Positions 1 to 13,521 of a DNA stretch of 64,000 bases are shown piece after piece. The translations under genes and the position numbers were made by a program. Origin of the DNA: Paucibacter sp. KCTC 42545 (GTDB taxonomy: Bacteria; Pseudomonadota; Gammaproteobacteria; Burkholderiales; Burkholderiaceae_C); the NCBI RefSeq assembly GCF_001477625.1, contig NZ_CP013692.1:2604001-2668000 (forward strand), given 5' to 3'. Numbering within the stretch: the first letter of the stretch is position 1; each line of letters starts with the position of its first letter. The notes below the pieces were generated by a model. The model saw only the letters and a program-made list of their open reading frames with translations. It was not told the origin of the DNA and searched no databases.

Positions 1-1
1 C

Positions 2-523
2 CTGGCGGTTGCCGCGCAGGCGCAAACCGTCAAACTCACGACCACCGAGGGCGTGATCCGCATCGAACTGAACGCTGAGAAGGCCCCCAAAAGCGTGGCC
101 AACTTTGTGCAGTATGTGAAAGCCGGCCATTACGACGGCACCATCTTCCACCGCGTGATCGAGAACTTCATGATCCAAGGTGGCGGCTTCACCGACAAGA
201 TGGCGCAAAAGCCAACCAAGCCACCAATCCCGTTGGAAGCCGGCAACGGCTTGCTCAATGTGCGCGGCAGCGTTGCCATGGCACGCACCGGTGACCCCAA
301 TTCGGCCACCGCGCAGTTTTTCATCAACACCGTTGACAACGCTTTCCTCGACGCCGCGAACGCACGCGACGGCCGCGGCTACGCCGTCTTTGGCCAAGTC
401 ATTGAAGGCATGGATGTGGTCGACAAGATTCGCGCCACACCGACCGGCAATTTGGGCAGTCAACAGAACGTCCCCCTCACCCCCATCCTCATCACCAAAG
501 CCATTGTGGAGTCCAAAAAATGA
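2..523 (+). CDS. ppiA: Periplasmic peptidyl-prolyl cis-trans isomerase, cyclophilin type (5' end outside window)
   Basis: Cyclophilin that isomerises X-Pro bonds in exported proteins. The reading frame is open from base 2 and begins with LAVAAQA, which looks like the end of a signal peptide, followed by the mature domain ([45 protein letters not shown]). The true start is therefore upstream of the window, and the first in-frame GTG at 53 lies inside the mature fold. The stop overlaps the ppiB start as ATGA, so the two are probably translationally coupled. The adjacent paralogue lacks a signal peptide, which suggests a periplasmic/cytoplasmic pair. The family call is firm; the location rests on the partial leader. 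Confidence 0.93.
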   Translation: MAVAAQAQTVKLTTTEGVIRIELNAEKAPKSVANFVQYVKAGHYDGTIFHRVIENFMIQGGGFTDKMAQKPTKPPIPLEAGNGLLNVRGSVAMARTGDPNSATAQFFINTVDNAFLDAANARDGRGYAVFGQVIEGMDVVDKIRATPTGNLGSQQNVPLTPILITKAIVESKK

Positions 524-1035
524 GCGCAACGACCAATAAGCAAATCGAACTGCACACCAATCACGGCCTGATCGTGATCGAGCTGGATTTTGAAAAGGCC
601 CCGATCTCGGCCGCCAACTTCCTGGCCTATGTGAAGAGCGGCCACTATGACGGCACCGTCTTTCACCGCGTCATCAAGAAGTTCATGATCCAAGGCGGTG
701 GCTTCGCTGTCGGCATGAAGCAAAAGCCAACCAATGGCGAGATCCAGAACGAAGCCAATAACGGCCTGACCAACGAGCATTACACGGTCGCCATGGCGCG
801 CACCAATGCGCCGCACTCGGCCTCCAGCCAGTTCTTCATCAACACCACCAATAACGGCTTCCTGAACTTCAAGTCCGAGACTCCTTCGGGCTGGGGCTAT
901 GCCGTGTTCGGCAAGGTCGTCGCCGGCAAGGAAGTGGTCGACGCGATCGAGAAGGTTCGCACCGGCAACAACAGCGGCCACGCCGATGTGCCGGTGGAAG
1001 ACGTCATCATTGAGCGAGCCGTTGAGCTTGCCTGA
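520..1035 (+). CDS. ppiB: Cytoplasmic peptidyl-prolyl cis-trans isomerase, cyclophilin type
   Basis: 171-residue cyclophilin that assists folding in the cytoplasm. There is no signal peptide; the protein starts [16 protein letters not shown] and runs straight into the fold. [15 protein letters not shown] (catalytic Arg region) and the [18 protein letters not shown] core are present. The ATG overlaps the ppiA stop (ATGA), and the lpxH frame begins before this gene ends, giving a tightly packed ppiA-ppiB-lpxH-mtfA transcript. ppiB next to lpxH is a common betaproteobacterial arrangement. Confidence 0.96.
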   Translation: MSATTNKQIELHTNHGLIVIELDFEKAPISAANFLAYVKSGHYDGTVFHRVIKKFMIQGGGFAVGMKQKPTNGEIQNEANNGLTNEHYTVAMARTNAPHSASSQFFINTTNNGFLNFKSETPSGWGYAVFGKVVAGKEVVDAIEKVRTGNNSGHADVPVEDVIIERAVELA

Positions 1036-1807
1036 TGCCACAGCAGTTCCGGCTTTTGCCGAACTGACAGCGCCGCCCGCGTGGCGGCGCATTGATTTCC
1101 TGTCCGACCTGCACCTGTCCGCAGAAACGCCGGCCACCCTGGCCGCGCTGGAGCAGCATCTGCAGGAAACGGCGGCCGACGCGGTGATGCTGCTGGGCGA
1201 TATCTTCGAGGTCTGGGTTGGCGACGACGCACGGCTGGAAGATGGCTTCGAGGCCCATTGCCTGCAACTGCTGCGGGCGGCCAGCCAAAGGCTGCCCATC
1301 TACTTCATGGTGGGCAATCGCGACTTCCTGCTCGGTGAAGCGATGTTGGCCGATAGCGGCATGCAGCCTCTCGCCGACCCCACCGTTTTGACGGCCTTCG
1401 GCACCCGCTATTTGCTGACCCATGGCGACGCCCTGTGCTTGTCGGACCAGGCCTATCAAGGCTTTCGCGCCCAGGTGCGTCAGCCCGCATGGCAGGCGCA
1501 GTTCCTGGCCCAGCCACTGGCCGTGCGCCGCGCCCTGGCCCGCCAGATGCGCGACGGCAGCAAGGCCCAGCAGAAAAGCGAGCACGCCAGCTACACCGAC
1601 CTGGATGAGCCCGCCTGCGCCGCGTGGTTGCAGGCAGCGGACAGCAAAACCATGATCCACGGCCACACCCACCGGCCGGGCGAACATGCCCTGGGCGGCG
1701 GCCTGCGCCGCCATGTGCTGTCCGACTGGGATCTGGAAGACCCGGCACCGCGCGCCGATGTGCTGCGCCTGCGCCAAGCCGGTTTGCGGCGCATCTCACT
1801 CGCCTGA
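1022..1807 (+). CDS. lpxH: UDP-2,3-diacylglucosamine diphosphatase
   Basis: Calcineurin-like metallophosphoesterase that cleaves UDP-2,3-diacylglucosamine to lipid X and UMP in lipid A synthesis, at the inner face of the cytoplasmic membrane. Metal-binding motifs appear in family order: DLHL, GDIFE, GNRD, HGD and HGHTHRPG. No ATG lies near the expected N-terminus. TTG at 1022 (or 1028) gives about 261 residues and overlaps the end of ppiB; longer in-frame extension would run through ppiB and is unlikely. The stop overlaps the mtfA ATG by one base (TGATG). Start choice is uncertain; the function is well supported. Confidence 0.92.
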   Translation: MSLPDATAVPAFAELTAPPAWRRIDFLSDLHLSAETPATLAALEQHLQETAADAVMLLGDIFEVWVGDDARLEDGFEAHCLQLLRAASQRLPIYFMVGNRDFLLGEAMLADSGMQPLADPTVLTAFGTRYLLTHGDALCLSDQAYQGFRAQVRQPAWQAQFLAQPLAVRRALARQMRDGSKAQQKSEHASYTDLDEPACAAWLQAADSKTMIHGHTHRPGEHALGGGLRRHVLSDWDLEDPAPRADVLRLRQAGLRRISLA

Positions 1808-2601
1808 TGTGGTCGCGGCTGCAAAGCGCTTGGGCGCGGCGGCGCGAGGCGCAGGCCTTGCGTCGCCACGCTATCCCTGATGAGCTGTGGCAGCTGACCC
1901 TGCTGCGCTACCCATTCTTAGCCCAGCGCAGCCCGGCCGATCTGGCCGAGTTGCGTCGGCTCAGCTCACTGTTCTTGGCCAGCAAGGAGTTTCACGGCGT
2001 CGGTGATTTCATCGTCAGCGATGAGGTTGCCCTGGCTGTGGCTGCGCAAGCCTGCCTGCCGGTGCTCAAGCTGGGCCTGAGTTGGTACGACAGCTTTGTG
2101 GGCATCGTCATGCATGCCGACGAAGTGCTGGCGCAGCGTGAATACATGGATGAGGACGGCATCGTCCACCAATTCGAAGAAGCCCTGGCCGGCGAGGCCA
2201 TGGAAGGCGGCCCCTTGATGCTGACCTGGACCGCCGTGAACCACAACGATCCAGCCGACCTGGCCGCCAGCTTGGATGAAGGCATCTTCAATGTGGTGAT
2301 CCATGAGTTCGCCCATGTGATCGATATGCGCGACGGCTTTGCCGATGGCTCACCGCCCATGGCCGAGGCCGCAGACCGCGAACGCTGGCTGGACGTGATG
2401 GACGGCCAATGGCAAAACTTTTGCCAGCGAGTGGATGCGGGCGAAGACACGCTGATCGACCCTTACGGCGCCGAAAGCCCGGAAGAGTTCTTTGCGGTTG
2501 CCGTCGAGGCCTTCTTCGTCGCCCCGCGAGAGATGCGCCAAGAAGAGCCCGCGCTGTACGCTTTGCTGAGCGGCTTCTTTCTGCAAGACCCCGCCGCCTA
2601 A
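1807..2601 (+). CDS. mtfA: MtfA-type zinc peptidase (M90, Mlc titration factor family)
   Basis: Cytosolic zinc metallopeptidase of 264 residues. The signature VIHEFAHVIDMRDG carries the HExxH zinc site, and a downstream acidic stretch (ESPEEFFAVAVEAFF) supplies the probable third ligand. In E. coli MtfA binds the repressor Mlc and so affects glucose PTS genes; whether an Mlc partner exists here cannot be seen. The ATG at 1807 overlaps the lpxH stop. The upstream in-frame extension is a shadow of lpxH. Last gene of the ppiA-ppiB-lpxH-mtfA group, ending at a bidirectional terminator. Confidence 0.9.
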   Translation: MWSRLQSAWARRREAQALRRHAIPDELWQLTLLRYPFLAQRSPADLAELRRLSSLFLASKEFHGVGDFIVSDEVALAVAAQACLPVLKLGLSWYDSFVGIVMHADEVLAQREYMDEDGIVHQFEEALAGEAMEGGPLMLTWTAVNHNDPADLAASLDEGIFNVVIHEFAHVIDMRDGFADGSPPMAEAADRERWLDVMDGQWQNFCQRVDAGEDTLIDPYGAESPEEFFAVAVEAFFVAPREMRQEEPALYALLSGFFLQDPAA

Positions 2602-2633
2602 GTCCGGCGCAAGGCCAGACACCGGGAAAAAGA

Positions 2634-2655
2634 AAAAGGCCCCGCAGGGCCTTTT
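2634..2655. terminator. Bidirectional terminator between mtfA and clpA
   Basis: A perfect 9-bp stem (2634-2642 with 2647-2655, loop CGCA) has A residues on its left arm and T residues on its right, so it can end transcription from mtfA on the plus strand and clpA on the minus strand. Confidence 0.85.
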
Positions 2656-2679
2656 GTGTTTCCAATCAAGCTGCAGCCA

Positions 2680-4997
<2,318 letters not shown>

Positions 4998-5001
<4 letters not shown>

Positions 5002-5366
5002 GCGGCCTCCATAATGCACTGCAAAGGATGGCCAGCGCGCCTTGCGGCGGCCAGCACCAACTCCACCTTGGTAGCCGCAACGTCTTTGGTGAAGACACCG
5101 CAAACCCCGCGCCCATCATGGTGGATTTTCAGCATGATCTGGGTAGCAGTATCCAGGTCATGACGGAAATATTCCTGCAAAACCATCACGACGAATTCCA
5201 TCGGCGTGAAATCGTCATTCAAGAGCAGGACTTGGTAGAGCCGTGGTGGCTCGGTTTTCTGCGGAACACGCTCGACCGTGGTCGTACCGTCACCATCCTC
5301 GCGGCCTGGTAGATGGCCCGGCGTCTGGCCCGGTGGCACTGGTGGTTGACTGGGGAAATCTGGCAT
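4998..5366 (-). CDS. clpS: ClpS adaptor for the N-end rule
   Basis: 122-residue adaptor that delivers proteins with destabilising N-terminal residues to ClpA. The core is typical: [20 protein letters not shown] (the NDD acidic pocket) and [21 protein letters not shown] with the pocket histidine. A Pro/Gly-rich N-terminal arm of about 40 residues is longer than in E. coli and probably disordered. It is the first gene of clpS-clpA and divergent from the cold-shock gene. Confidence 0.97.
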
Positions 5367-5519
5367 GTCCTGATTCTATCGACAGCGGGAAAGCCCCGCC
5401 GACACCCAAGCCATCTTGTGTCTAAGCCGGCAATTGCAAGCCTCGAATTGAGGGTTTCGAAGCCAGTATTCCCGCGCAAAACTGCACACCCTTGGGTTCG
5501 CCCCCGGGGAGCCCCTAAA

Positions 5520-5548
5520 TTGACAGGCGAAGCCATGGCTACAAAAAT
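5520..5548 (+). promoter_or_regulatory. Possible sigma70 promoter of the cold-shock gene
   Basis: A perfect -35 hexamer TTGACA (5520-5525) is followed after 17 bases by an A-rich, poorly matching -10 (5543-5548). It would give a leader of about 45 bases before the coding start at 5600. Cold-shock genes often have structured leaders. The weak -10 keeps this tentative. Confidence 0.35.
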
Positions 5549-5599
5549 CGAAAGTGATGCATCAGACATCAATGATTTTTGGGACGGAGGAGTTTGTAA

Positions 5600-5848
5600 A
5601 TGGCACTAGGAACTGTGAAATGGTTCAACGACGCCAAGGGTTTTGGCTTTATTGAACCCGAGGCCGGTGGCGAAGATGTTTTCGCGCACTTTTCAGCAAT
5701 TCAAATGGATGGGTTCAGAACCTTGCAGCAAGGCAGTGCGGTCAGCTATGAGCTGGTCCAAGGCCCCAAGGGTCAATTGGCTCAGAACATCATGCAACTC
5801 AACAAGGTGGCCCCGCAAAACCAGCCTGAGCTCGTCCAAGCGGCCTGA
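5600..5848 (+). CDS. Cold-shock domain protein (CspA/CspD family)
   Basis: 82-residue single-stranded nucleic-acid binding protein. It carries RNP1 (KGFGFIEP) and an RNP2-like DVFAHFSA segment. Sequence alone does not separate CspA from CspD, but a csp gene divergent from clpS-clpA matches the cspD position in E. coli and Pseudomonas. A good ribosome site (GGAGG) precedes the ATG. A strong hairpin terminator follows. Confidence 0.95.
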   Translation: MALGTVKWFNDAKGFGFIEPEAGGEDVFAHFSAIQMDGFRTLQQGSAVSYELVQGPKGQLAQNIMQLNKVAPQNQPELVQAA

Positions 5849-5893
5849 AGCCTGAACCAAGCGCGTCAGGCAACGCGAAGAAAAAGAAAAAAT

Positions 5894-5920
5894 AAGGGCC
5901 CGCTACAGCGGGCCCTTTTT
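5894..5920. terminator. Strong terminator after csp, also usable by hpf
   Basis: A perfect 10-bp stem (5894-5903 with 5908-5917) is followed by T residues on the plus strand and, on the minus strand, by a U-rich tract, so it can serve both convergent genes. Confidence 0.9.
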
Positions 5921-5951
5921 CATGCGCAATTCAGCGCGCAGTCACAACAGC

Positions 5952-6311
5952 TTAGGCCTCGCCGCCGCTGTCGGCACCGCGAATGGTTTCGCGGCCATGG
6001 GCATCACGCAGCTTGCCCAGGGTCGAGTCCACCGCACGCAAGAGCTTCTCGGCTGCGCCATGCAGGGAGTCGGCCACATTGGCGGCGTCATGGCTCACCA
6101 GCACGGGCTGACGGCCAGCCAAGCGGGCTTCCAGCTTGCAGCGCTTGTCGTGATCACCGACGCGGGTAGCACTGGCGTCGCTGAGGTGCACTTCGATACG
6201 GGTGATCTGATCCCGGAAGCGAGCCAGCTTGGCCTTCAACTCGGTCTCGATCCAGGCCGACAGGGACTCATTGCCTTCGATGTTCTCGTCGGTGTTGATT
6301 TGAAATTGCAT
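5952..6311 (-). CDS. hpf: Ribosome-associated inhibitor / short hibernation-promoting factor-like protein
   Basis: 119-residue protein of the HPF/YfiA (S30AE) family, which binds the 30S subunit in stationary phase and inactivates ribosomes. Visible features are the MQFQINTDENIEGNESLSAWIETELKAKLARF start, an IEVHLSD strand and a charged helix. It lacks the C-terminal dimerisation domain of long HPF. The start at 6311 has a strong AGGAGG site seven bases upstream; longer in-frame versions are rejected. The exact subfamily (HPF or RaiA) is not certain. Confidence 0.82.
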   Translation of the reverse strand: MQFQINTDENIEGNESLSAWIETELKAKLARFRDQITRIEVHLSDASATRVGDHDKRCKLEARLAGRQPVLVSHDAANVADSLHGAAEKLLRAVDSTLGKLRDAHGRETIRGADSGGEA

Positions 6312-6428
6312 GCCATTCCTCCTGTGTACTGCAAAGGTGCCGAACCAGTATAGGACGCTCTCCTCAGCCCCTGGGCGCACAGGGCACACGCGTTTGACCA
6401 GCATCAAGACTGGTGCTCAAACGGAAAA

Positions 6429-6459
6429 AAGCCCCGAGGCCAGAGCAGCGTCGGGGCTT
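6429..6459 (-). terminator. Terminator downstream of icd
   Basis: The 9-bp stem (6429-6437 with 6451-6459, GC core) is followed on the minus strand by a run of six T residues. Confidence 0.85.
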
Positions 6460-6497
6460 GAAATTCAGCGCCAAGCCAGGGGCATGGCAGAGGCAGG

Positions 6498-7751
6498 TCA
6501 CATATTGTCGATCATCACTTGCCCGAAGCCAGAGCAAGACACTTGCGTGGCGCCGTCCATCAGGCGCGCGAAGTCATAAGTGACCTTCTTGCTAACGATG
6601 GACTTTTCCAGCGAGCTGATGATGATGTCCGCCGCTTCCAGCCAGCCCATGTGGCGCAACATCATCTCGGCCGAGAGAATCTCGCTGCCGGGGTTGACGT
6701 AGTCCTTGCCAGCGTACTTGGGTGCCGTACCGTGGGTGGCTTCAAAGCAAGCCACCGAGTCCGACAAATTGGCGCCGGGAGCAATGCCGATGCCGCCAAC
6801 CTGCGCGGCCAGGGCGTCGGAGATGTAGTCGCCGTTCAGGTTCAGCGTGGCCACCACCGAGTATTCGGCGGGACGCAGCAGGATCTGCTGCAAGAAGGCG
6901 TCAGCGATCGAATCCTTGATGGTGATGCTCTTGCCGGTCTTGGGGCTCACCAGCTTGCACCAGGGGCCGCCGTCGATCAACTCGGCGCCGAACTCCTTCT
7001 GCGCCAAGGCATAGGCCCAATCACGGAAGCCGCCTTCCGTGTACTTCATGATGTTGCCCTTGTGCACGATGGTGACACTGGGCTTTTCATTGTCGATCGC
7101 GTATTGAATGGCCTTGCGCACCAGGCGCTCGGTGCCTTCGCGCGACACCGGCTTGATGCCAATGCCCGAGGTATTGGGGAAGCGGATCTTGGTCGCACCC
7201 ATCTCCTCTTGCAAGAACTTGATCAGCTTCTTGGCCTTCTCGCTCTCGGCCTCGTACTCAATACCGGCATAAATGTCTTCCGAGTTCTCACGGAAGATCA
7301 CCATATCGGTCTTATGCGGCTCTTTCACCGGCGAAGGCACGCCCGCGAAGTAGCGCACCGGACGCAGGCACACATACAGGTCCAGCTCCTGGCGCAAGGC
7401 CACATTCAAGGAACGAATGCCGCCACCCACCGGCGTGGTGAGCGGGCCCTTGATGGACACCACATACTCCTTCAGGACGTCCAGGGTCTCGGCCGGCAGC
7501 CAAACATCCGGACCGTAAACCTGGGTCGCCTTCTCGCCAGCGTAGATCTCCATCCAGTGGATCTTCTTCTTACCACCATAGGCTTTGGCCACGGCGGCAT
7601 CGACCACTTTGATCATCACGGGCGTGATGTCCAGGCCCGTGCCGTCACCCTCGATATAGGGAATGATGGGCTCGTCCGGCACATTGAGTGACATGTCGGC
7701 ATTGACGGTGATCTTGGCACCCTGATCAGGGATCTTGATGTGCTGGTACAT
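6498..7751 (-). CDS. icd: NADP-dependent isocitrate dehydrogenase, homodimeric type
   Basis: 417-residue TCA-cycle enzyme converting isocitrate to 2-oxoglutarate with NADP. Motifs include RSLNVALRQ (the serine that AceK phosphorylates in enterobacteria), [33 protein letters not shown] and [13 protein letters not shown]. The start at 7751 gives the usual [12 protein letters not shown]-terminus, and the upstream extension is non-homologous. No aceK is in the window. A monomeric isoenzyme lies just upstream on the same strand with its own terminator, so the two are probably expressed separately. Confidence 0.97.
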   Translation of the reverse strand: MYQHIKIPDQGAKITVNADMSLNVPDEPIIPYIEGDGTGLDITPVMIKVVDAAVAKAYGGKKKIHWMEIYAGEKATQVYGPDVWLPAETLDVLKEYVVSIKGPLTTPVGGGIRSLNVALRQELDLYVCLRPVRYFAGVPSPVKEPHKTDMVIFRENSEDIYAGIEYEAESEKAKKLIKFLQEEMGATKIRFPNTSGIGIKPVSREGTERLVRKAIQYAIDNEKPSVTIVHKGNIMKYTEGGFRDWAYALAQKEFGAELIDGGPWCKLVSPKTGKSITIKDSIADAFLQQILLRPAEYSVVATLNLNGDYISDALAAQVGGIGIAPGANLSDSVACFEATHGTAPKYAGKDYVNPGSEILSAEMMLRHMGWLEAADIIISSLEKSIVSKKVTYDFARLMDGATQVSCSGFGQVMIDNM

Positions 7752-7829
7752 GTAGGCAGGTCTCCAGATGGAACTCGGGGGCAATCAGGTGAAAAATTCT
7801 AAGGGCGGAAAATGACGGCGCCTGAATGT

Positions 7830-7853
7830 AAAAAAGCCAGTGCGGGCACCGGC
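7830..7853 (-). terminator. Terminator after the monomeric isocitrate dehydrogenase
   Basis: A stem of 7 positions with one mismatch (7836-7842 with 7847-7853) is followed on the minus strand by six T residues. Confidence 0.65.
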
Positions 7854-7863
7854 TGTATCTGTC

Positions 7864-7893
7864 GCGCCGCTAGACCCGAAAACCTAGCGGCGC
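7864..7893. other. Perfect 10-bp inverted repeat between the two isocitrate dehydrogenase genes
   Basis: Arms 7864-7873 and 7884-7893 pair perfectly around a 10-base loop. There is no T run next to it. It lies in the 3' region of the upstream gene and could be an mRNA 3'-end stabiliser or part of a two-hairpin terminator with the stem at 7836-7853. Confidence 0.55.
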
Positions 7894-7914
7894 CTGTGCG
7901 CAAGCGCTGGCCGC

Positions 7915-10152
<2,238 letters not shown>

Positions 10153-10279
10153 TTGGTATCCAGATCGGCCCATGTGCAGGCCCAAGGGGGTAGATCGATT
10201 AGAGGGTGAATTCTAAGTCAGTCGCGCCACGCTGTGCTGCCCAGTCTTCTATAAGAGTTATGCGGGCGTCAGCATGGCG

Positions 10280-10999
10280 TCAAACCACCGAGCTACAAAA
10301 AGCCGCCACCTGCGCCCACAGGCCATGCCCCAAGGCCCAGCCCGAAGCAGCCACCAGCCCCAGCCCGCCCAAGCGCACCGACAGGCGCAGCGCACCCGCG
10401 CCACCATCTTGAGCCGTACGCAAACGGCTCAGCAACCAAGGCCCCAGCGCCAATCCGGCCCCGGAGCTGATGGCAAAGCAGGCCATGATCGCCCCGCCCT
10501 GCACCGGCCCAGAAGCCAGCGCCGCCAGCAGCAAAGCCGATTGCAGCAAGCCGCAAGGCCAGGCCACCCAAGCCAAACCAGCCAGACCTGCGCGGGCCCG
10601 AACTTTCATTTGCGCCGGGCCGGCGAAGGCCACACGCCCTTGGCGCAAGCCATCAAGCGGCACTTCAAGCTGATGCCCAACATCCTGCCCCAGACGCGCC
10701 AGCCATGCCGGCGGCTGACCGCGCCAGAGCAAGGCCAAGCCCAGCATCAAGGCCGCCACATGCAGCATCACCCACAGCGGGCGCAGCAGCGCCGAAGCCT
10801 GGCCCATCTGGGCCAGCAATTGCACGCTGGCCGCCGCCACCGCTCCCGCGGCCGCGTACCCCACCAAGCGCCCGAGCTGAAAGCTCACGGGTGCACGCCC
10901 CCCGGCCGCAGCGCAGGTCGCGCCACACATGGCCAGACAATGGGGAACGCCGGCCAAGCCCATCAACAGGGCCGAGCCGGCAAGGGCGACATCAAGCAT
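10280..10999 (-). CDS. TauE/SafE-like (COG2836) membrane protein of the cbb3 oxidase neighbourhood
   Basis: 239-residue integral membrane protein with about six hydrophobic segments. The N-terminus has a cysteine/histidine motif, GVPHCLAMCGATCAA, typical of the COG2836 branch often annotated as sulfite exporter and commonly found beside cco genes. A metal-handling role in oxidase assembly is plausible because of that HCxxMC motif and the position, but it is inference. The start overlaps the hemN stop by one base (TGATG), so the two are co-translated. Confidence 0.75.
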   Translation of the reverse strand: MLDVALAGSALLMGLAGVPHCLAMCGATCAAAGGRAPVSFQLGRLVGYAAAGAVAAASVQLLAQMGQASALLRPLWVMLHVAALMLGLALLWRGQPPAWLARLGQDVGHQLEVPLDGLRQGRVAFAGPAQMKVRARAGLAGLAWVAWPCGLLQSALLLAALASGPVQGGAIMACFAISSGAGLALGPWLLSRLRTAQDGGAGALRLSVRLGGLGLVAASGWALGHGLWAQVAAFCSSVV

Positions 11000-12432
11000 C
11001 AGATGATTTTAGAGAACTTCGCGCGGCTGCGATCGGCTTGCAGGTAACGATCAAACACCATGGCCACAGCGCGCACAAAGAACCAACCCAGCGGCGTCAC
11101 TTGAATGGCGTCGGCGTCCACCGTCACCAAGCCCTGCTCCGCCAGCTCACGCATGCGCTCCAGCTCGGGCTTGAAATACTCGGCCACATCCACGAGGTGC
11201 GCCAAGGCGATGGACTCAAACTCCAGCCGCCCCTGGCACATCAAAGCCATGATGACGGCGCGGCGAACGATGTCGTCGCGGGTCAGGGCCAAGCCACGCT
11301 CGATGGGCAGCTGGCCTTGACGCAAGGTGTCGTAATAGGCCTCCAGCGTCTTGACGTTCTGGCTGTAGTTGGCGCCAACGCGGCCGATCGCCGACACACC
11401 CAAAGCAATCAGGTCACAGTCCGGCTGGGTGCTGTAGCCCTGGAAATTGCGATGCAGGCGGCCCTGGCGCTTGGCTACGGCCAAGGAGTCATTGGCCAAG
11501 GCGAAATGGTCCATGCCGATATAGCTATAGCCATGCGTCATGAAGCCTTCAATCGCGCCGTGCAACATCGCCACCTTGGCGGCACCCGGCGGCAGTTGGG
11601 CTTCGTCGATACGGCGTTGCGGTTTGAAGCGCTGCGGCAAATGAGCGTAGCCGTAAAGCGCGATGCGATCCGGCTTCAAGGCACCCACTTGCTCGATGGT
11701 GCGAGCAAAGGACTCGGGGGTTTGCAGCGGCAGACCGTAGATCAGATCCACATTGGTGGACTCAAAACCCAGCTCGCGCGCCGCCGTCATCAAGGCCTCG
11801 ACGCTAGCAAAGCTCTGCTGGCGATGCACCGCCTTTTGAACATGCGGATCAAAATCCTGCACGCCGAAACTCAGGCGGTTGAAGCCCAGGCTGCGCAGAT
11901 GCTTGAGGCGGTCCACATTGACCGTGCGCGGATCCACCTCGATGGCCATCTCGGCTCCGGCAACGATGCGGAAGCGCTCACGCAAGGCCTGCACCAAGCC
12001 CGTCAACTCTTCATCGCTGAAGAAGGTCGGCGAACCGCCACCCAGATGCAGCTGAGACACCCCGGCGCCGCGACCCAGATGGACCAGCGTCAAGTCCATC
12101 TCGGTGATCAAAGCTTGCAAGTACTCCGCGGCTTTGTCGTGATGCTTGGTAATGACCTTGTTGCAGGCGCAGTAGTAGCACACCGATTCACAGAAGGGGA
12201 TGTGCACATAGATCGACAAGGGCGCAGCGCCGCCAATCTGCGAGCCGGTGGCCCTTTGCACCAAAGCCTGCGCGTAGTTCTCGGCGGTGAAGGCCTCAAC
12301 AAAGCGATCCGCGGTCGGGTACGAGGTGTAGCGTGGCCCGGACACATCGAAACGACGCAACAGGTCTTCGTTGATGATGCTCACGGCGGAGTCTTTGCCT
12401 GACAGGGCTTGGGGCTGGGTGATAGAAACCAT
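10999..12432 (-). CDS. hemN: Oxygen-independent coproporphyrinogen III dehydrogenase
   Basis: 477-residue radical SAM enzyme that makes protoporphyrinogen IX without oxygen. The cluster motif YVHIPFCESVCYYCACNK (CX3CX2CXC) is the HemN form. Other features are LHLGGGSPTF and SFGVQDFDPHVQKAVHR, and the C-terminal HemN domain is present. The start at 12432 (MVSITQPQ) is chosen because the longer frame runs into the promoter. An FNR-like box ends 35 bases upstream of the ATG, which fits induction under low oxygen. Divergent from fnr and coupled to the TauE-like gene. Confidence 0.95.
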   Translation of the reverse strand: MVSITQPQALSGKDSAVSIINEDLLRRFDVSGPRYTSYPTADRFVEAFTAENYAQALVQRATGSQIGGAAPLSIYVHIPFCESVCYYCACNKVITKHHDKAAEYLQALITEMDLTLVHLGRGAGVSQLHLGGGSPTFFSDEELTGLVQALRERFRIVAGAEMAIEVDPRTVNVDRLKHLRSLGFNRLSFGVQDFDPHVQKAVHRQQSFASVEALMTAARELGFESTNVDLIYGLPLQTPESFARTIEQVGALKPDRIALYGYAHLPQRFKPQRRIDEAQLPPGAAKVAMLHGAIEGFMTHGYSYIGMDHFALANDSLAVAKRQGRLHRNFQGYSTQPDCDLIALGVSAIGRVGANYSQNVKTLEAYYDTLRQGQLPIERGLALTRDDIVRRAVIMALMCQGRLEFESIALAHLVDVAEYFKPELERMRELAEQGLVTVDADAIQVTPLGWFFVRAVAMVFDRYLQADRSRAKFSKII

Positions 12433-12466
12433 GGCTCGCATATTGCCAAGCCCGCCACACAAGCGA

Positions 12467-12480
12467 TTGACCGAGATCAA
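12467..12480 (-). promoter_or_regulatory. FNR-like box upstream of hemN
   Basis: TTGAC-CGAG-ATCAA matches the FNR consensus TTGAT-N4-ATCAA at 9 of 10 positions. Its centre is about 42 bases upstream of the hemN ATG, so an activator position would put the transcript start very near the start codon unless it lies elsewhere. Confidence 0.75.
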
Positions 12481-12529
12481 GTTTGGCCTCATTCTTTGCC
12501 CTAACAATCGCATGTATTGCGCATTGGGC

Positions 12530-12543
12530 TTGAGCTAAATCAT
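12530..12543 (+). promoter_or_regulatory. Degenerate FNR-like box upstream of fnr
   Basis: TTGAG-CTAA-ATCAT matches the FNR consensus at 8 of 10 positions. It lies about 112 bases before the fnr ATG and 63 bases from the hemN-proximal box, so it could take part in autoregulation or in a second hemN control point. Confidence 0.45.
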
Positions 12544-12655
12544 GTTTGGCGAAGCCGATAAGCGGCGATCAGACGTTCGAATCGCCGCCTTGCCCCGAAC
12601 AGATGCCGACAACGGCGCCTGCCCACTGCGATATGCGTCATCCATAATGCACTCT

Positions 12656-13390
12656 ATGAACGTCACCGTACCTATCAAGATTGAACCGCTCAAGGTCGCC
12701 TGCTCCAGCTGCAATTTGCGCGAGCTTTGCCTACCCGTGGGCTTGTCGTCGGGTGACCTCGAGCAGCTGGACGAGCTGGTTGCCACCCGCCGCCAAGTGT
12801 CGCGCGGCGACACCTTGTTCCGTAGCGGCGATCCGTTCCAGTCGCTTTACGCGGTGCGCACCGGCTTTTTCAAAACCTGTGTCTCGTCGGAAGATGGCCG
12901 CGACCAAGTCACTGGCTTTCAAATGGCGGGCGAATTGCTGGGCCTGGACGGCATCAGCACCGACCGCCACAGCTGCGACGCCGTGGCGCTCGAAGATTCC
13001 CAGGTCTGCGTAATTCCCTTTGAGCAACTGGAAGAGCTGTCGCGCGAGTTCACCGATTTGCAGCGCCAGTTCCACAAGATCATGAGCCGGGAAATCGTGC
13101 GCGACCACGGCGTGATGCTCTTGCTGGGCAGCATGCGGGCGGAGGAACGCCTGGCAGCCTTCTTGCTAAACCTGACCCAGCGCCTGCAGGCGCGCGGCTT
13201 CTCCGCCGCTGCCTTGGTGCTGCGCATGACGCGCGAAGAAATCGGCAGCTATTTGGGCCTGAAGTTGGAGACGGTCAGCCGCACCTTCTCAAAATTCCAG
13301 GAAGAGGGCCTGCTGGAAGTGAAGCAACGCCACTTGCGCATCCTTGACCAAGCGGGCCTGCAAAAGCTGGTGAACAACGGCGCCTGCTAA
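12656..13390 (+). CDS. fnr: Oxygen-sensing Crp/Fnr-family regulator with [4Fe-4S] ligands
   Basis: 244-residue global regulator of low-oxygen metabolism. Cysteines 16, 19 and 25 have the same CX2CX5C spacing as E. coli FNR, and Cys107 (HSCDAVAL) is the fourth ligand. The cNMP-like barrel follows, then the helix-turn-helix TREEIGSYLGLKLETVSRTFSKFQ with the E..SR recognition residues. ATG 12656 is preferred over ATG 12647; the 38-residue extension to 12542 is not FNR-like. It shares a control region with hemN and lies next to its probable main target, the cbb3 operon. Confidence 0.96.
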   Translation: MNVTVPIKIEPLKVACSSCNLRELCLPVGLSSGDLEQLDELVATRRQVSRGDTLFRSGDPFQSLYAVRTGFFKTCVSSEDGRDQVTGFQMAGELLGLDGISTDRHSCDAVALEDSQVCVIPFEQLEELSREFTDLQRQFHKIMSREIVRDHGVMLLLGSMRAEERLAAFLLNLTQRLQARGFSAAALVLRMTREEIGSYLGLKLETVSRTFSKFQEEGLLEVKQRHLRILDQAGLQKLVNNGAC

Positions 13391-13433
13391 GCCCTAGGCT
13401 TAGCGGCTGCTGAGCCGCGCCAGCGGCACAATA

Positions 13434-13466
13434 AAAGAAGGGCTGAGTGGTACTCAGCCCTTCTTT
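13434..13466. terminator. Bidirectional terminator between fnr and the cbb3 operon
   Basis: A perfect 15-bp stem (13434-13448 with 13452-13466) is A-rich on the left and T-rich on the right, closing both fnr (plus) and the cco operon (minus). Confidence 0.93.
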
Positions 13467-13521
13467 CTTTCATTCAGGCATTCAGCATTGAGCGCCGCCC
13501 GAGCGAGCGGCCTACTTCGAC

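Noticed and set aside
10280..10999. Sulfite exporter function for the TauE-like gene
   Set aside because: Name comes from a broad family; the HCxxMC motif and the cco/hemN context fit metal handling better, but no function is proven.
12542..12655. Longer N-terminus of FNR
   Set aside because: The added 38 residues are not FNR-like, overlap the control region with its FNR-like box, and good ATGs exist at 12647 and 12656.
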